The notes under the pieces: model-generated
Seen by the model: the letters and a program-made list of their open reading frames with translations, nothing else
Told to the model about the DNA's origin: nothing
Database searches by the model: none
Made by a program: the position numbers and the translations under genes
In this document: piece after piece, positions 1 through 9,558 of the stretch
Layout of the letters: each line of letters opens with the position of its first letter
Position numbering within the stretch: position 1 is the stretch's first letter
Source of the DNA: Flavobacteriales bacterium
GTDB lineage: Bacteria; Bacteroidota; Bacteroidia; Flavobacteriales_F; PHOS-HE28
Length of the DNA stretch: 64,000 bases
Assembly: GCA_016718655.1 (NCBI GenBank)
Contig: JADKCV010000017.1
Coordinates: forward strand, 13,043-77,042
Reading direction: 5' to 3'

Positions 1-1211
1 GGCAGGACCACCACGGTGACCGTGGCGGTGTCCGAACATCCGGCGGTAGCGCCTTGGATGCTGGCCGTATAGGACACATTGTAGGTGCCGGGCGTGTTGT
101 AGGTCTGCGCCTGATCACCAGCACCTGTCCACTGGAACCCATTACCCGTATCGAAGTTCCATTGGTAATAGTTCGCGCCGCCGGCAGTGGTCTCATCGAA
201 GAAGGCGGTCTCACCCGCACAGATCGTGTCGGGGTCCACGGTCAATGAGACGGTGGGCGGCGGGACGATGGTGATCGTCACATAGGCGGTATCGATCCCA
301 CAGTAGTTACTGTCCAGCAACATCACATCGTATGAACCGATCCCTGGATAGGCGATCGTACGCGGGAAGGTGGGCGGCCAAGGGGTCCAGTCAATGATGG
401 AATCCTGCCCGGTACCCCAGTAGTCACCGAAGTTCCAGTATTCGTAGCGCTGGAAGATGTTGCCTTGCTGGAAACAGTTGCGGTCCGTGGTGTTCAGGAA
501 GGTCACCTCATTGTCCGGCCAACACAGCAGCGTCGCCGAAGGAGCGATGCTTGCATCGTCGATGTCCCAGATGCGGATCGGATTGAAGGTGGCCAGACTG
601 GCGCCTCCCTGCAACGTGTTGCAACTGTTCTCCGCGCTCAGTTCCACAGTGGTCTCACAGTTCACCGTCCCGGGGAGGTACGTGTGCGAGATCGTCTGGC
701 CAAGGTTCGTGAAGTCGTAGGTCTCGGTGGGGCTGCCATCACCGAAATTCCAGATGAACACGGTGTTCGGCGAGACGTTGGTGCTGGAGTTGATGAACTC
801 CACGGCTTGCGGCGCACAGACCTGTGTAAGGCCACCGACCGGGATCTGTATGGACGCGCTTGTGCTCTGTTCCATGACCAGGGTGCCTGTGATGGTACAT
901 CCGGTGGCGATCTCCGTGAACACGACCGTGTAAGACCCCACCGTGGCCGGATAGATGTGGCTAACGGACAGGGGAGGTTGTAATGATGGTCCGTTCTGGA
1001 TCGGAGAGCCATCGCCCCAGTTGATGGTGTAGGCTCCCACGTTCTGGGGGGTGGCAACGAGCAACGCATAAGGCGTTCCCGAGCAACTGTACCATTGCGG
1101 CGTATCGGAAGGCACTCCGAAATAATCATAGAGCTGCGGACACTGCGCTTGGACCGACAAGGTCAGAAGCAGCGGAACGGAGAGCCCTATGGAACGCAGG
1201 TAGGATCGCAC
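1..1211 (-). CDS. Secreted PKD-repeat protein, N-terminal part (runs off left edge)
   Basis: The minus-strand frame is open from a GTG at 1211 to the window edge, about 403 residues; the C-terminus, where a T9SS sorting domain would be expected, is missing. The protein starts with a signal peptide (core SIGLSVPLLLTLSVQAQ) and continues with several PKD-type beta-sandwich domains. Their signatures are visible as INWGDGSP, IWNFGDGSPTETYDF, YWNFGDYWG and YYQWNFDTG, each followed by a Y-P-G or T-Y motif and paired cysteines. Such proteins are usually exported adhesins or cell-surface structural proteins in Bacteroidota. No ATG fits the start; a second GTG at 1220 is equally possible, and an in-frame stop at 1251-1253 limits it upstream. 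The function beyond surface exposure is unknown. Confidence 0.8.
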   Translation of the reverse strand, partial: MRSYLRSIGLSVPLLLTLSVQAQCPQLYDYFGVPSDTPQWYSCSGTPYALLVATPQNVGAYTINWGDGSPIQNGPSLQPPLSVSHIYPATVGSYTVVFTEIATGCTITGTLVMEQSTSASIQIPVGGLTQVCAPQAVEFINSSTNVSPNTVFIWNFGDGSPTETYDFTNLGQTISHTYLPGTVNCETTVELSAENSCNTLQGGASLATFNPIRIWDIDDASIAPSATLLCWPDNEVTFLNTTDRNCFQQGNIFQRYEYWNFGDYWGTGQDSIIDWTPWPPTFPRTIAYPGIGSYDVMLLDSNYCGIDTAYVTITIVPPPTVSLTVDPDTICAGETAFFDETTAGGANYYQWNFDTGNGFQWTGAGDQAQTYNTPGTYNVSYTASIQGATAGCSDTATVTVVVL

Positions 1212-1391
1212 GACACACACGTGTTCGTGCCTTGGTACGCCTGCTGTGGATCAAAGGATACGGTGGAGCCTGGAAATCATCGACCAGGTATGTCGGCAAC
1301 CCTTCCGGTGCGAACGTAAGCCCGATGAACGCACCGGAACCCTGAAGCCCGTATGACGTATGACCGCTCCATTCTAGTCTCCCTCAACGCC

Positions 1392-2903
1392 ATGGAACGA
1401 TATGATCTTGTTGTGATCGGAGGAGGCCCAGCTGGCCATGCGGCTGCGATGCGCGCCATCGACCTGGGTATGCGTGTGATGTTGGTGGAACGCGATCGGA
1501 TCGGTGGTACTGGGATCTATAATGGAGCATTGGCTTCCAAGACGTTGTGGGAAGTGGCGCAGCGCGTTTCCAGTACGAACGAGTTGATGCGCACGCGAGG
1601 TCGTGAACCCTTCCGGTTGAACTGGGACGAGGTGACACGCACGCTGAACGAAGCCATCTTCGAGCGCAAGTACTTGTATGCATGTCACATGCAACTCCTG
1701 GCCAGCCGAGAGGATACACGTGGTCGTAAGCTCTTCACGTATGAACGGGGTGATGCGACCTTCCTGGATGCGAACACCATCACCATCCGACAAGCCACCG
1801 GCATTCTTGAAGTTGTCGCTGACCGCGTGATCGTGGCCACTGGCAGCAGGCCGCGCAATGCACCCGATATCGTAGCCGATGGGACGTATATCCTCAACAG
1901 CGACAGCATCTTCGACCTGGACCATCTGCCCAGCAGCATCGTTATCATCGGCGCTGGTGTAATCGGTTGCGAGTTCGCGACCATCTTCTCCAACCTGGGT
2001 CAGACCAAGGTCCACATCATCGATCGCGCGGAACGTATCCTGCCTTTCGAGGACAGCGACGTATCCGAACTCATCGCCCGCGAAATGGAGCGGCGCGGGG
2101 TGGTCATTCACCGCAGTTCCAAGCTCGAGCGGATCAGCGTTGTGGATGGTGACCAAGGGAAGCGCGAGGTGGAATATGAACTGTCCTACCCGGATGGCCG
2201 CACCGAACGTGTTCGTGTGGAACGGGCACTACTCTCCATCGGAAGGATCCCGAACACGGACCGCATGGGGTTGGATGTGACAGGCCTGGAATTGGACCCA
2301 AGGACCGGATCACCCCTGTTGAACGGCACGGCTTCCTCCAAGGCGCATATCCACTTCGTGGGGGATGCGACCGGCAGCAATATGCTCGTGAACCTCGGCG
2401 AACTGGAAGGCCGCCATGCCGTGGAACATCTGGCCGGGCTCCGCGATGACCTTCCCAACTACGCCAACGTGAGTACGATCATGTTCCTCGACCCTGAAGT
2501 GGCCGGCGTGGGCATGAACGAGCAGGAATGCCGCAAACTGGCCATCCCCTACCGGTGCGCACGTATCGACTACAGTTGCCTTGCCCGCGCCATCGCCATG
2601 CGAAGAACACGGGGATTCTTCAAGGTGCTGGTGAGCGATGACGAGCACATGCGGATCCTGGGCATGCGTGCTGTTGGCGAACATGCGTCCAGCGCCATCC
2701 AAGCAGTGGCGCTCATGATGCGCCTGGGCACACCCATTCGTGAATTGGCCGATCTCGTCCACCCTCACCCCAGTATCACCGAAGGGGTGCAGGAGTGTGC
2801 ACGCATGCTACTGGGCACCAGCATCTTCAAACCCGAGGTACTGGGCGACAAACTGCTCTGCCACCGCTGGGCACCCGGCGTGACCAGCGAGGCGGCCGCC
2901 TAA
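1392..2903 (+). CDS. FAD-dependent pyridine nucleotide oxidoreductase, dihydrolipoamide dehydrogenase/SthA-like, lacking both redox cysteines
   Basis: The 503-residue protein has the full architecture of the class I disulfide-reductase family: an N-terminal FAD motif (DLVVIGGGPAG), a central NAD(P) motif (VIIGAGVIGCEFA), the second FAD motif (HFVGDATG) and a C-terminal dimerisation domain with the His-Glu dyad in VHPHPSITE. The redox-active segment, normally GGTCLNVGCIPSK in dihydrolipoamide dehydrogenase, reads GGTGIYNGALASK, so both cysteines are gone. A dithiol-disulfide reaction is therefore unlikely. A soluble transhydrogenase (SthA-like) or NAD(P)H oxidase/dehydrogenase role is more plausible, but the substrate is unknown. 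The ATG at 1392 is chosen because the FAD motif begins a few residues later; an upstream in-frame ATG exists at 1353. It is probably monocistronic; the next gene converges 3 bases away. Confidence 0.85.
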   Translation: MERYDLVVIGGGPAGHAAAMRAIDLGMRVMLVERDRIGGTGIYNGALASKTLWEVAQRVSSTNELMRTRGREPFRLNWDEVTRTLNEAIFERKYLYACHMQLLASREDTRGRKLFTYERGDATFLDANTITIRQATGILEVVADRVIVATGSRPRNAPDIVADGTYILNSDSIFDLDHLPSSIVIIGAGVIGCEFATIFSNLGQTKVHIIDRAERILPFEDSDVSELIAREMERRGVVIHRSSKLERISVVDGDQGKREVEYELSYPDGRTERVRVERALLSIGRIPNTDRMGLDVTGLELDPRTGSPLLNGTASSKAHIHFVGDATGSNMLVNLGELEGRHAVEHLAGLRDDLPNYANVSTIMFLDPEVAGVGMNEQECRKLAIPYRCARIDYSCLARAIAMRRTRGFFKVLVSDDEHMRILGMRAVGEHASSAIQAVALMMRLGTPIRELADLVHPHPSITEGVQECARMLLGTSIFKPEVLGDKLLCHRWAPGVTSEAAA

Positions 2904-2906
2904 GGA

Positions 2907-4043
2907 TCATTGCAACGTCGGTGGACCCGGATCCTGGAACCGGGGATCGTTCACGAATTCCGTGTCCGTGAGCGTATGAAGGAAGGCGATCAATTGGGCC
3001 TTCTTGGCCGCTGATAGCTGCAACCCACCCGTGGTGTACTTCATGTTCGGATCGACCGTGGTGGATGCATGGCCCCCGCTGTTGTAATGTTCGATCACCT
3101 CCTCCAAGGTCTGGAAGCGACCGTCGTGCATATAGGGCGCGGTCAGCGCAACGTTGCGCAGTGAGGGTGTCTTGAACTTCGCACGGTCCTGTGGCAGACC
3201 GGTGAGTGCGCCGAGACCCAGATCGGACCAGAGGCTCTCGGGATCCAATCCGTTGTTTCGGATCTGACCGTCGGTGAATCGGCCTCCACCACTCGGGTGG
3301 CAATGAAAGCAATCGGCCCCACCCTGGCCCATGGGCACATCAGGTGGCAGCCCTCCTTCATAGGTGGTGAGTTCGAAACCGAACTGCTCCTCCACCGTGA
3401 ACAATTCCTCGCCCCGTACCATTCGGTCGTATTTCGAGTTGCTGCTCACCATGGTCCGTAGGAACTGGGCGATGGCCTTGGCGGTCCGCTCCTGGGTGAT
3501 GCCCGGGGTTCCGAAGGCACGCAGGAACAGGGTCGGATAGACGGGATCGGCCTGCAATTTCGCTAGGGCGTCCGGCCATTCCTCATGCATCTCGATGGGG
3601 TCCATCACAGGCATCAGGATCTGTTCTTCCAACGTGGCCGCCCTGCCATCCCAGAAGAAGCTGGTCTCCCAACCCAGGTTCTGCAAGGCCATGGCATTGC
3701 GCGTACCTTGAATGCCATCGATACCCGTGCTGAAGCGATTCCCATGATCGGTGAAGGCCACCGCTGAACCATGACAGGAGGCACAGCTTTGGGTGTTGTC
3801 ACCTGAAAGACGTTCCTCGTAGAGTAGGAAACGTCCAAGACGGATCCCCTCCTCGGTAAGCGGGTTGTTGGCCGGGATCGGCATCGGAGAGAAGTACGAG
3901 GGGTAGGTGAGCGTGTAGGGTGTCGGGGTATACACCTGCCCTCCACCCGGCGGGTTCGGATCCGGTTCCACCGGATCATCCGGATCGCAACCGGTCATGA
4001 CCACCAACACCGGCACGCATAGGTACCATGGCAGACAGCGCAT
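2907..4043 (-). CDS. Di-heme cytochrome c peroxidase/MauG-like lipoprotein (second copy)
   Basis: This is a two-heme enzyme of the bacterial cytochrome c peroxidase/MauG family. Heme-binding sites are CASCH at residues 87-91 and CFHCH at 245-249, and the family motif FKTPSLRNVALTAPYMHDG lies in the C-terminal third. The N-terminus has a lipoprotein signal (LVVMTGC, lipidated Cys19), so it should sit in the periplasm on a membrane. The start at 4043 puts the lipobox at a normal distance; an in-frame ATG at 4094 would overlap the upstream gene by 41 bases. It is the third gene of an operon after an MbnP-like lipoprotein and a paralogous di-heme enzyme. By analogy with MbnH, one or both may oxidise a tryptophan of the MbnP-like partner; simple peroxidase activity is the alternative. 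Confidence 0.87.
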   Translation of the reverse strand: MRCLPWYLCVPVLVVMTGCDPDDPVEPDPNPPGGGQVYTPTPYTLTYPSYFSPMPIPANNPLTEEGIRLGRFLLYEERLSGDNTQSCASCHGSAVAFTDHGNRFSTGIDGIQGTRNAMALQNLGWETSFFWDGRAATLEEQILMPVMDPIEMHEEWPDALAKLQADPVYPTLFLRAFGTPGITQERTAKAIAQFLRTMVSSNSKYDRMVRGEELFTVEEQFGFELTTYEGGLPPDVPMGQGGADCFHCHPSGGGRFTDGQIRNNGLDPESLWSDLGLGALTGLPQDRAKFKTPSLRNVALTAPYMHDGRFQTLEEVIEHYNSGGHASTTVDPNMKYTTGGLQLSAAKKAQLIAFLHTLTDTEFVNDPRFQDPGPPTLQ

Positions 4044-4053
4044 GGCAGAGCGC

Positions 4054-5073
4054 TCAATGTACTTGGTCCAGCGGGCGTTCATCGGTGAGTGCATGTAGGA
4101 ATGCGATGAGGTCCAAGCGTTGTTCGGGGGAGATGGTGAAACCTGCGACCAACGGGCTCTTGTTCGGAGCTGCCTGGCCGCCGGATGCGAAGTGGTCCAT
4201 CACCTCTTCCAATGTTGCAAAGGTACCATCGTGCATGTATGGGGCGGTCAGCGCGATGTTCCGCAGTGTGGGGGTCTTGAACTTACCATGGTCCGAAGCC
4301 ACCAGTGAAATTCGTTCACGCCCCGGATCGGGTGAGAGTGTGTACAACCCGATGTTATGGTAGCGGTGATCACTGAGGTCGAAACCGCCATGACAGGTAC
4401 CACACTTCAGGTCGGGGCCATTGAACAAGGCAAGACCACGCTGCTCAGCCTCTGATAGCGCATCCATATCTCCTTGCAGGAAGCGATCGTACCGGGACCA
4501 ACCACTTACCAGTGTCCGTTGGTACGTGGCCAATGCACGGGTAAGCAGGAACGCATCCAAGGGGCGGCCATACGCCAACCGGCTCAAGCGAGCATAGGGC
4601 TCCTTCTCGCGCACCCGTTCCGCCGCAAAATGGATATTGAAGTCCATCTCCTGTGTATCGTGGATGGGAGCAATGGCCTGCTGCTCGAGGGTCGGCACAC
4701 CTCCATCCCGAAAGAAAGCCGGGTGCCACGCCAAATTGAGAAGGGGTGGGGAATTGCGCATGCCCAAGCGGCCCTCTATCCCTTTGCTGATCGGAACGGT
4801 ATCACTGAACGCCCGGTCCGGGAAGTGACAGGAGGCACAGGCGATCGAACCATCGCGTGATAGTTGCGGATCGAAGAACAGGGCCTTGCCGAGCCGAACG
4901 GACGCTTCGGTCATCGGAGCATCAGCTGGCAGGACCATGGGCGGCGCACCAGGGGGAAGATCAAGGAGGAAGGGGATATCCACCTCGGTCACCCGAACAT
5001 CCTCTCCCATCCCGAGGTCCTTGCGACACCCCACGGAAACCAGTACAAGCGCTATGAGAACCACCTTCTTCAC
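4054..5073 (-). CDS. Di-heme cytochrome c peroxidase/MauG-like lipoprotein (first copy)
   Basis: The 339-residue protein is a lipoprotein (LVLVSVGC, lipidated Cys16) with two c-type heme sites, CASCH at 79-83 and CGTCH at 224-228, and the motif FKTPTLRNIALTAPYMHDG near the C-terminus. It is about 40 residues shorter than the following paralogue, mainly between the second heme and the N-terminus. Its ATG overlaps the stop of the upstream MbnP-like gene by 4 bases, so translation is coupled and the two proteins are probably partners. Established family knowledge: MbnH, a MauG-type enzyme, converts a tryptophan of MbnP to kynurenine. Whether this copy does so cannot be told from sequence alone. 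Confidence 0.87.
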   Translation of the reverse strand: MKKVVLIALVLVSVGCRKDLGMGEDVRVTEVDIPFLLDLPPGAPPMVLPADAPMTEASVRLGKALFFDPQLSRDGSIACASCHFPDRAFSDTVPISKGIEGRLGMRNSPPLLNLAWHPAFFRDGGVPTLEQQAIAPIHDTQEMDFNIHFAAERVREKEPYARLSRLAYGRPLDAFLLTRALATYQRTLVSGWSRYDRFLQGDMDALSEAEQRGLALFNGPDLKCGTCHGGFDLSDHRYHNIGLYTLSPDPGRERISLVASDHGKFKTPTLRNIALTAPYMHDGTFATLEEVMDHFASGGQAAPNKSPLVAGFTISPEQRLDLIAFLHALTDERPLDQVH

Positions 5074-5846
5074 TCCACCGACATGCTTTGGACGGCGTTC
5101 TCGGAAAGTTTGATGGCCAGTGGAAGGTTGTTACCATGTGCGGCGTTCTCGGTCGCCAGATCGATGTTGCCGGTGGGAGAATGGAAGAAGCGGTCAACCG
5201 CCACCTTCACGATCACTTCCGTTGTGGTTCCGGCGATGATCCGGATACCTTCAGAAGGAACGAACTCCATCGGGAGGTAACACGGCTCCATGCCCGGGTG
5301 AAGTGCATAGGACGCGATCAGCGGTGCAGTGCTTTGTGGGTCCAGGTCATAACGCCCTTCGATCATCAGGAATCGATAACCGGTCGCCCACGTCCAGTAG
5401 GTGCCATTGTTCACGCTCAGTGGATGGGATGCCGCGTAGGACGCAGGGTTAGCGGCATTGAGTGACGCAGGAACACCCAATCTTGCGCGGAAGCCCGAGT
5501 ACATCCCCGAATCAGCGACCAGATCAACGGACACCGGCCCGTTGCCCAGGTTGAAGTAAACGACATCACGCAAGGCCCACTCATAGGGCTCGTTGAACAA
5601 TCGGACCTCACCCCAGTACATCTTGAGCAATTCGACGTTCACACGCTGGTCCACATAGTTGCGGTATTCGGTGTACAGGGCCAAGGGTTGACCCTCCCAT
5701 TCAGGAACCAGCTTCAACCGCAACGTACCATTGGGCACGGGTATGGGTTCGGGCATGGGTATCGGGTCAGGCATGGCCACATCCTTTCGGCAGGCGCCCA
5801 AGCCCAAAAGCATCACACCCATCCACAGGAGTTCTCGGCTGTTCAT
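5070..5846 (-). CDS. MbnP-like copper-binding lipoprotein
   Basis: The 258-residue lipoprotein (LGLGAC, lipidated Cys19) is followed by a proline-rich spacer (MPDPIPMPEPIPVPNG) and a beta-rich domain. The segment YWTWATGYRFLMIEGRYD at residues 150-167 is the hallmark of the MbnP family, which binds copper and carries a tryptophan modified by the neighbouring MauG-type enzyme MbnH. Here it is the first gene of a three-gene operon with two di-heme MauG-like genes, which supports the assignment. The likely role is periplasmic copper handling, but this is inferred. An in-frame TTG start at 5870 is possible; ATG 5846 gives the normal lipobox position. An exact -7 box lies upstream on the minus strand at 5893-5900. 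Confidence 0.75.
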   Translation of the reverse strand: MNSRELLWMGVMLLGLGACRKDVAMPDPIPMPEPIPVPNGTLRLKLVPEWEGQPLALYTEYRNYVDQRVNVELLKMYWGEVRLFNEPYEWALRDVVYFNLGNGPVSVDLVADSGMYSGFRARLGVPASLNAANPASYAASHPLSVNNGTYWTWATGYRFLMIEGRYDLDPQSTAPLIASYALHPGMEPCYLPMEFVPSEGIRIIAGTTTEVIVKVAVDRFFHSPTGNIDLATENAAHGNNLPLAIKLSENAVQSMSVE

Positions 5847-5892
5847 GCGGACCATCGGATCATCGATCAAGAATTCGGACTGATAACGTTCT

Positions 5893-5900
5893 CAAAGGTA
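5893..5900 (-). promoter_or_regulatory. -7 box for the MbnP/MauG-like operon
   Basis: On the minus strand this reads TACCTTTG, an exact match to the Bacteroidota -7 consensus TAnnTTTG. It sits 46 bases upstream of the chosen ATG at 5846. No TTG is found at the expected -33 distance. Confidence 0.45.
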
Positions 5901-5962
5901 TGCTTGTGCGGGGGCGAGGTAAAGTGACCGTGCTCACCCCAGGACCGCCGTTCCCTGGCCCG

Positions 5963-5970
5963 TACCTTGG
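5963..5970 (+). promoter_or_regulatory. Possible -7 box for the helicase gene, 5 bases before ATG
   Basis: TACCTTGG differs from TAnnTTTG at one position and ends 5 bases before the ATG at 5976. If used, transcription would start at or next to the start codon, giving a leaderless message. Confidence 0.3.
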
Positions 5971-5975
5971 CAGCG

Positions 5976-8900
5976 ATGTTCCAAGTGCTCCACAGTTCGG
6001 CAGGCGCAGGCAAGACGCACGCGTTGGTGAAGCACTACCTGACCTTGTGCCTGACCACGTCGGACCCCGGTTCCTACCGCCAGATCCTGGCGCTCACCTT
6101 CACCAACAAGGCCGCGAGCGAAATGAAGGAACGCGTGGTCGGCTACTTGCGCAAGATCGCCAGGGGCCAAGTGAAGGAGGGTGCCATAGCCGATGTGGTG
6201 GACCACCTTGAACGACGCACCGGTCTTGGCACTGAAGCGCTCTCACACCGCGCCGACGTACTGCTCCGCCACATGCTGCATCACTGGAGCGAGGTGGCCA
6301 TCAGCACCATCGACGCCTTCACGCGCCGTGTCGTGCAACCGTTCTCCCGGGACCTTCAATTGGACCATGACCTACGTATGACCACGGAGCAGGACCACTA
6401 CCTGAGTGCCGCCGTGGACAGACTTGTCGCAGAAGCGGGAGTGGATCCAAAGGTCACCACGATACTCACGGAGGCCTGCCTACAGCTGCTGCATCAGGAA
6501 CAACGCTGGGACCCTGAACTGCCTTTGCGCGCGCTGAGCGGTGAACTCCTGAAGGAGAACTCCATCGGCCCACTTTCCAGGATCGCAACGCTGGACGCGA
6601 CCGCGATCCAAGCGATCGGTCAACGACTACGCCAGCAGGAACGTGAATTCCGCGAACAAGCAAGAGCTCTTGGCCAGGAGGCGCTGCAACTCCTCTCCGA
6701 CGCCGGTATCACCGCGGAGGAAATGAGCTATGGCGACAAGGGCATCCACAGTACCTTCAACAAGCTCGCCAACTTCGGGACGAAATGGGTATCGCCTGGA
6801 ACGAATGCGCGCAAACCGCTGGCGACCGGTAAATGGCATTCCGGGAAAGCGGACGCCTCGACCGTTGCAGCACTGAACGCGTTGGCACCCCGTCTCCAGC
6901 AGCTCTTCGAACAAGCGGAAGAACTCATGCAGAACGGATACGGTCCGTTCTTGATCCGTCAAGCTGTCATGCGGGACCTACCCGCCACCTACGCGCTGCA
7001 TGCGCTGGAGCAACACTTGGCCCAGTTGAAAAAGGAGGATGGCGTGGCCTTTTTCAGTGACCTCACACGGAAGGTGGCGGAGGTCGTGGCCTCGGAACCG
7101 GTCCCGTTCATCCATGAGCGGCTTGGTGAACGTTACCAGCATTATCTGATCGACGAGTTCCAAGACACCTCCCTGCTCCAATGGACCTGCCTCCTACCAC
7201 TGATCGACAATGCCCTGTCCAGTGGCGGAAGCGCCCTGCTCGTAGGAGATGCCAAACAGGCCATCTACCGCTGGCGTAATGGCGAGGTCAGGCTATTCGT
7301 GGAATTGCCCAAACTCTTCGGGAACACTGGAACGGCGCTGGAACGGGAACGCGAACTGACGCTGCAACGGTCCTATCGTGGGATCGATCCCCTTCGATAC
7401 AATCGCCGATCGTCCCCCGTCATCATCGCCTTCAACAACACCTTGTTCGGCGCACTTGCCGCTGGTCTACCCGAACAGCTACAAGCCGTGTATTCCAGCC
7501 ACGCACGGATCATGTCGGTACCGGTCCAGGTCTTGTGCGGATCGAGGTGATAACGGATAGTGCCCCGGGTGAGGACCGTTGGGCCCCGCTCTTGACCAGC
7601 CTTGTCCTTGCCATCGACCAGTCCCTCGCGGACGGCTGTTCCCCGGGTGACATCGCTGTGTTGGTGCGATCAGGTAGCATGGGCGCCCGCGTGGCACGCC
7701 ACCTCTTGTCCCTCGGCCACTCCGTTGTATCACCCGATGGGCTGAGGCTTGCAGGGGACCCCTTAGTGGAACTGCTCATCGACGTATTGCGCGCTGTTCA
7801 CCTCGGCGATGCCGCTGCAGCAGCGCGTGTGATGCAATACAGGGCCCGCTTATCATGCACGTTGGACCAGGACGAGGTGGACCCTTTCGCCCAAGCCGCC
7901 AGCCTACCTGACCCCCATGCCGAATTGATGGCCGAACTGGCACGGTTGGAACTGGTGTCCGTAAGGACCACCATACCGGACTTGCTCCTGAGGCTTTGTC
8001 ATTGGCTTCATGTTCGACCTGCCGAGGAGGCCGCGATCGTAGCCTTGCTCGACGAGGCCCATTCCTGGGGTCGGTTGAATGGTCCGCGTGTTGGCGAGTT
8101 CATCGCCCACTGGGACACGAGCGGCAACAGGCGTTCGGTCTCACCACCCGAAGATGGTCACGCCATACAAGTGATGACGATACACAAGGCCAAGGGGCTG
8201 GAATTCCCGGTGGTGATCGTTGCGGACGCGACCATGCACTCCCGAGGTTCACGCACCGAGAGTCTTTGGGTGGACCCCCGACCAGCCGTCCCTGATCTTC
8301 AAGCGGCCTTGATCAGGGAAAGCAAGGCGCTTGTGGAGTCCGGTGTGCCTGAACTGGTGGAGGAACAGGACTTGCGTCAACTCGACGACCTGAACCTGCT
8401 GTACGTGGCATTCACACGTCCCGCCCAACGCCTGTATGCGTTCCTATACGAGGATGCCACCGATCACGTGTCCAAGGGACTCCTTCAATTCATCGTTGAA
8501 CATGGGAAGGACGGGATCCTCGTACAGGGTGAGCGTTCCACACTGATCACACACCAAACCGGCAATGGAGCACAGGTCCTCCGTGATGTATCCACTCCAA
8601 GTGGACCGATCGCGTTGGAAATGCACTTTGAACGACCTTCCGGCTGGACACCGGAGGGTGAGTTGGATCGGGCGATGCAACTGGGCAGGACCTTCCATGC
8701 CGTACTGGCACATATCCGCACCTCGGATGACGTGGATACCGCGTTGGACCGGGCCGGTAAAGAAGGGGACCTTGTACCCGAGGATCGGGACGCGGTGCGA
8801 ACGGCATTGCTGAACATGGTGCGCGAAGCTGCGCTGGCTCCTTGGTTCAGCAGCTCGGCCGAAGTGCGCACCGAATCCACCATCATCGATGCGGCGGGCA

Positions 8901-9097
8901 GGGCTTGGCGGCCGGACCGGGTGGTCATTGAAAAGGGCGTCGTTCGAATACTCGACCTGAAGACAGGCGTTCCAAAGGCCGAACATCATGACCAGGTGGC
9001 CGGCTACATGGCCTTGCTTGGACAAATGGGCCACCCGAACGTGGAGGGTGCCTTGTTCTATCTGACCACATCACGGCTCGAACTCGTCAACCCATGA
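5976..9097 (+). CDS. AddA/RecB-like UvrD-family helicase with C-terminal nuclease domain (frameshifted)
   Basis: This is a double-strand-break repair helicase-nuclease of about 1040 residues. The first reading frame (to 7550) carries the Walker A loop (HSSAGAGKT, residues 6-14), motif Ia (LTFTNKAASEMKERV), the DEFQD box (YLIDEFQDTS) and motif III (VGDAKQAIYRWR). The second frame (from about 7500) carries motif V (IHKAKGLEFPVVIV), motif VI (LYVAFTRPAQRLY) and a PD-(D/E)XK nuclease core with DLKTG and Q-V-A-G-Y at the C-terminus. The shift falls between about 7500 and 7535 and behaves like a one-base deletion; no slippery heptamer is visible. Both halves keep clean motifs, so either a sequencing error or a recent inactivation is likely. 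The partner nuclease lies at 12046-14763. The ATG at 5976 is preferred over an in-frame TTG at 5967. The gene overlaps the next by 4 bases. Confidence 0.85.
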
Positions 9098-9558
9098 ACA
9101 TCCAATGGACCCGCGCCCGTTTGGCGATGCTCACTCCTGAACAGGTGCATGATCTGTTCAAACTACGTGTTGACGTATTCGTAGTGGAGCAGGCTTGTGC
9201 CTATGCGGAATTGGATGGCCTTGACAAGGAAGCGATGCATGTGCTCGGGCATGTGGATGACGGCTCGCTCATCGCATATTGCAGGATCCTCCCACCCGGA
9301 TCCGATGGCTACCCGCACATTGGTCGTGTTGTGGTGCGCCAGGACGTTCGAGGGAATCAGGTATCACGGCTGCTCATGTCACAGGCACTTGAGGTGGTGA
9401 AGGACCTCCATGGTGACGATCGATCAGCGGTCGCGGCCCAATCCCACTTGGAGCACTTCTATGCCAGCTTCGGATATGAGCGGACAGGGCCGGACTACGA
9501 TTGGGATGGGATCCCGCATGTCGACATGGTGCTGCGCGGCCGTGCGCGGTTAGCGTAA
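9094..9558 (+). CDS. elaA: GNAT-family N-acetyltransferase, ElaA type
   Basis: The 154-residue protein matches the ElaA branch of GNAT acetyltransferases in length and motifs: an N-terminal LFKLRVDVFVVEQ segment, the acetyl-CoA-binding core (IGRVVVRQDVRGNQVSRLL) and the C-terminal YASFGYERTGPDYDWDGIPH. It should transfer an acetyl group from acetyl-CoA to an unknown acceptor in the cytoplasm. The start overlaps the helicase stop (ATGA), so the two are co-translated; a functional link to repair is not implied by the family. It converges on and overlaps the next gene by 9 bases. Confidence 0.85.
   Translation: MNIQWTRARLAMLTPEQVHDLFKLRVDVFVVEQACAYAELDGLDKEAMHVLGHVDDGSLIAYCRILPPGSDGYPHIGRVVVRQDVRGNQVSRLLMSQALEVVKDLHGDDRSAVAAQSHLEHFYASFGYERTGPDYDWDGIPHVDMVLRGRARLA

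Noticed and set aside
1251..1260. -7 box for the first PKD gene (TATCCTTTG on minus)
   Set aside because: It has one extra base between TA and TTTG, and no TTG at the correct distance.
1374..2156. Long antisense frame inside the flavoprotein gene
   Set aside because: It is a shadow of a high-GC gene; no motif, and the plus-strand protein has full family motifs.
7490..7540. Two separate genes for the helicase halves
   Set aside because: The second half lacks a natural start and the first half ends inside the helicase core; joined motifs match one enzyme.
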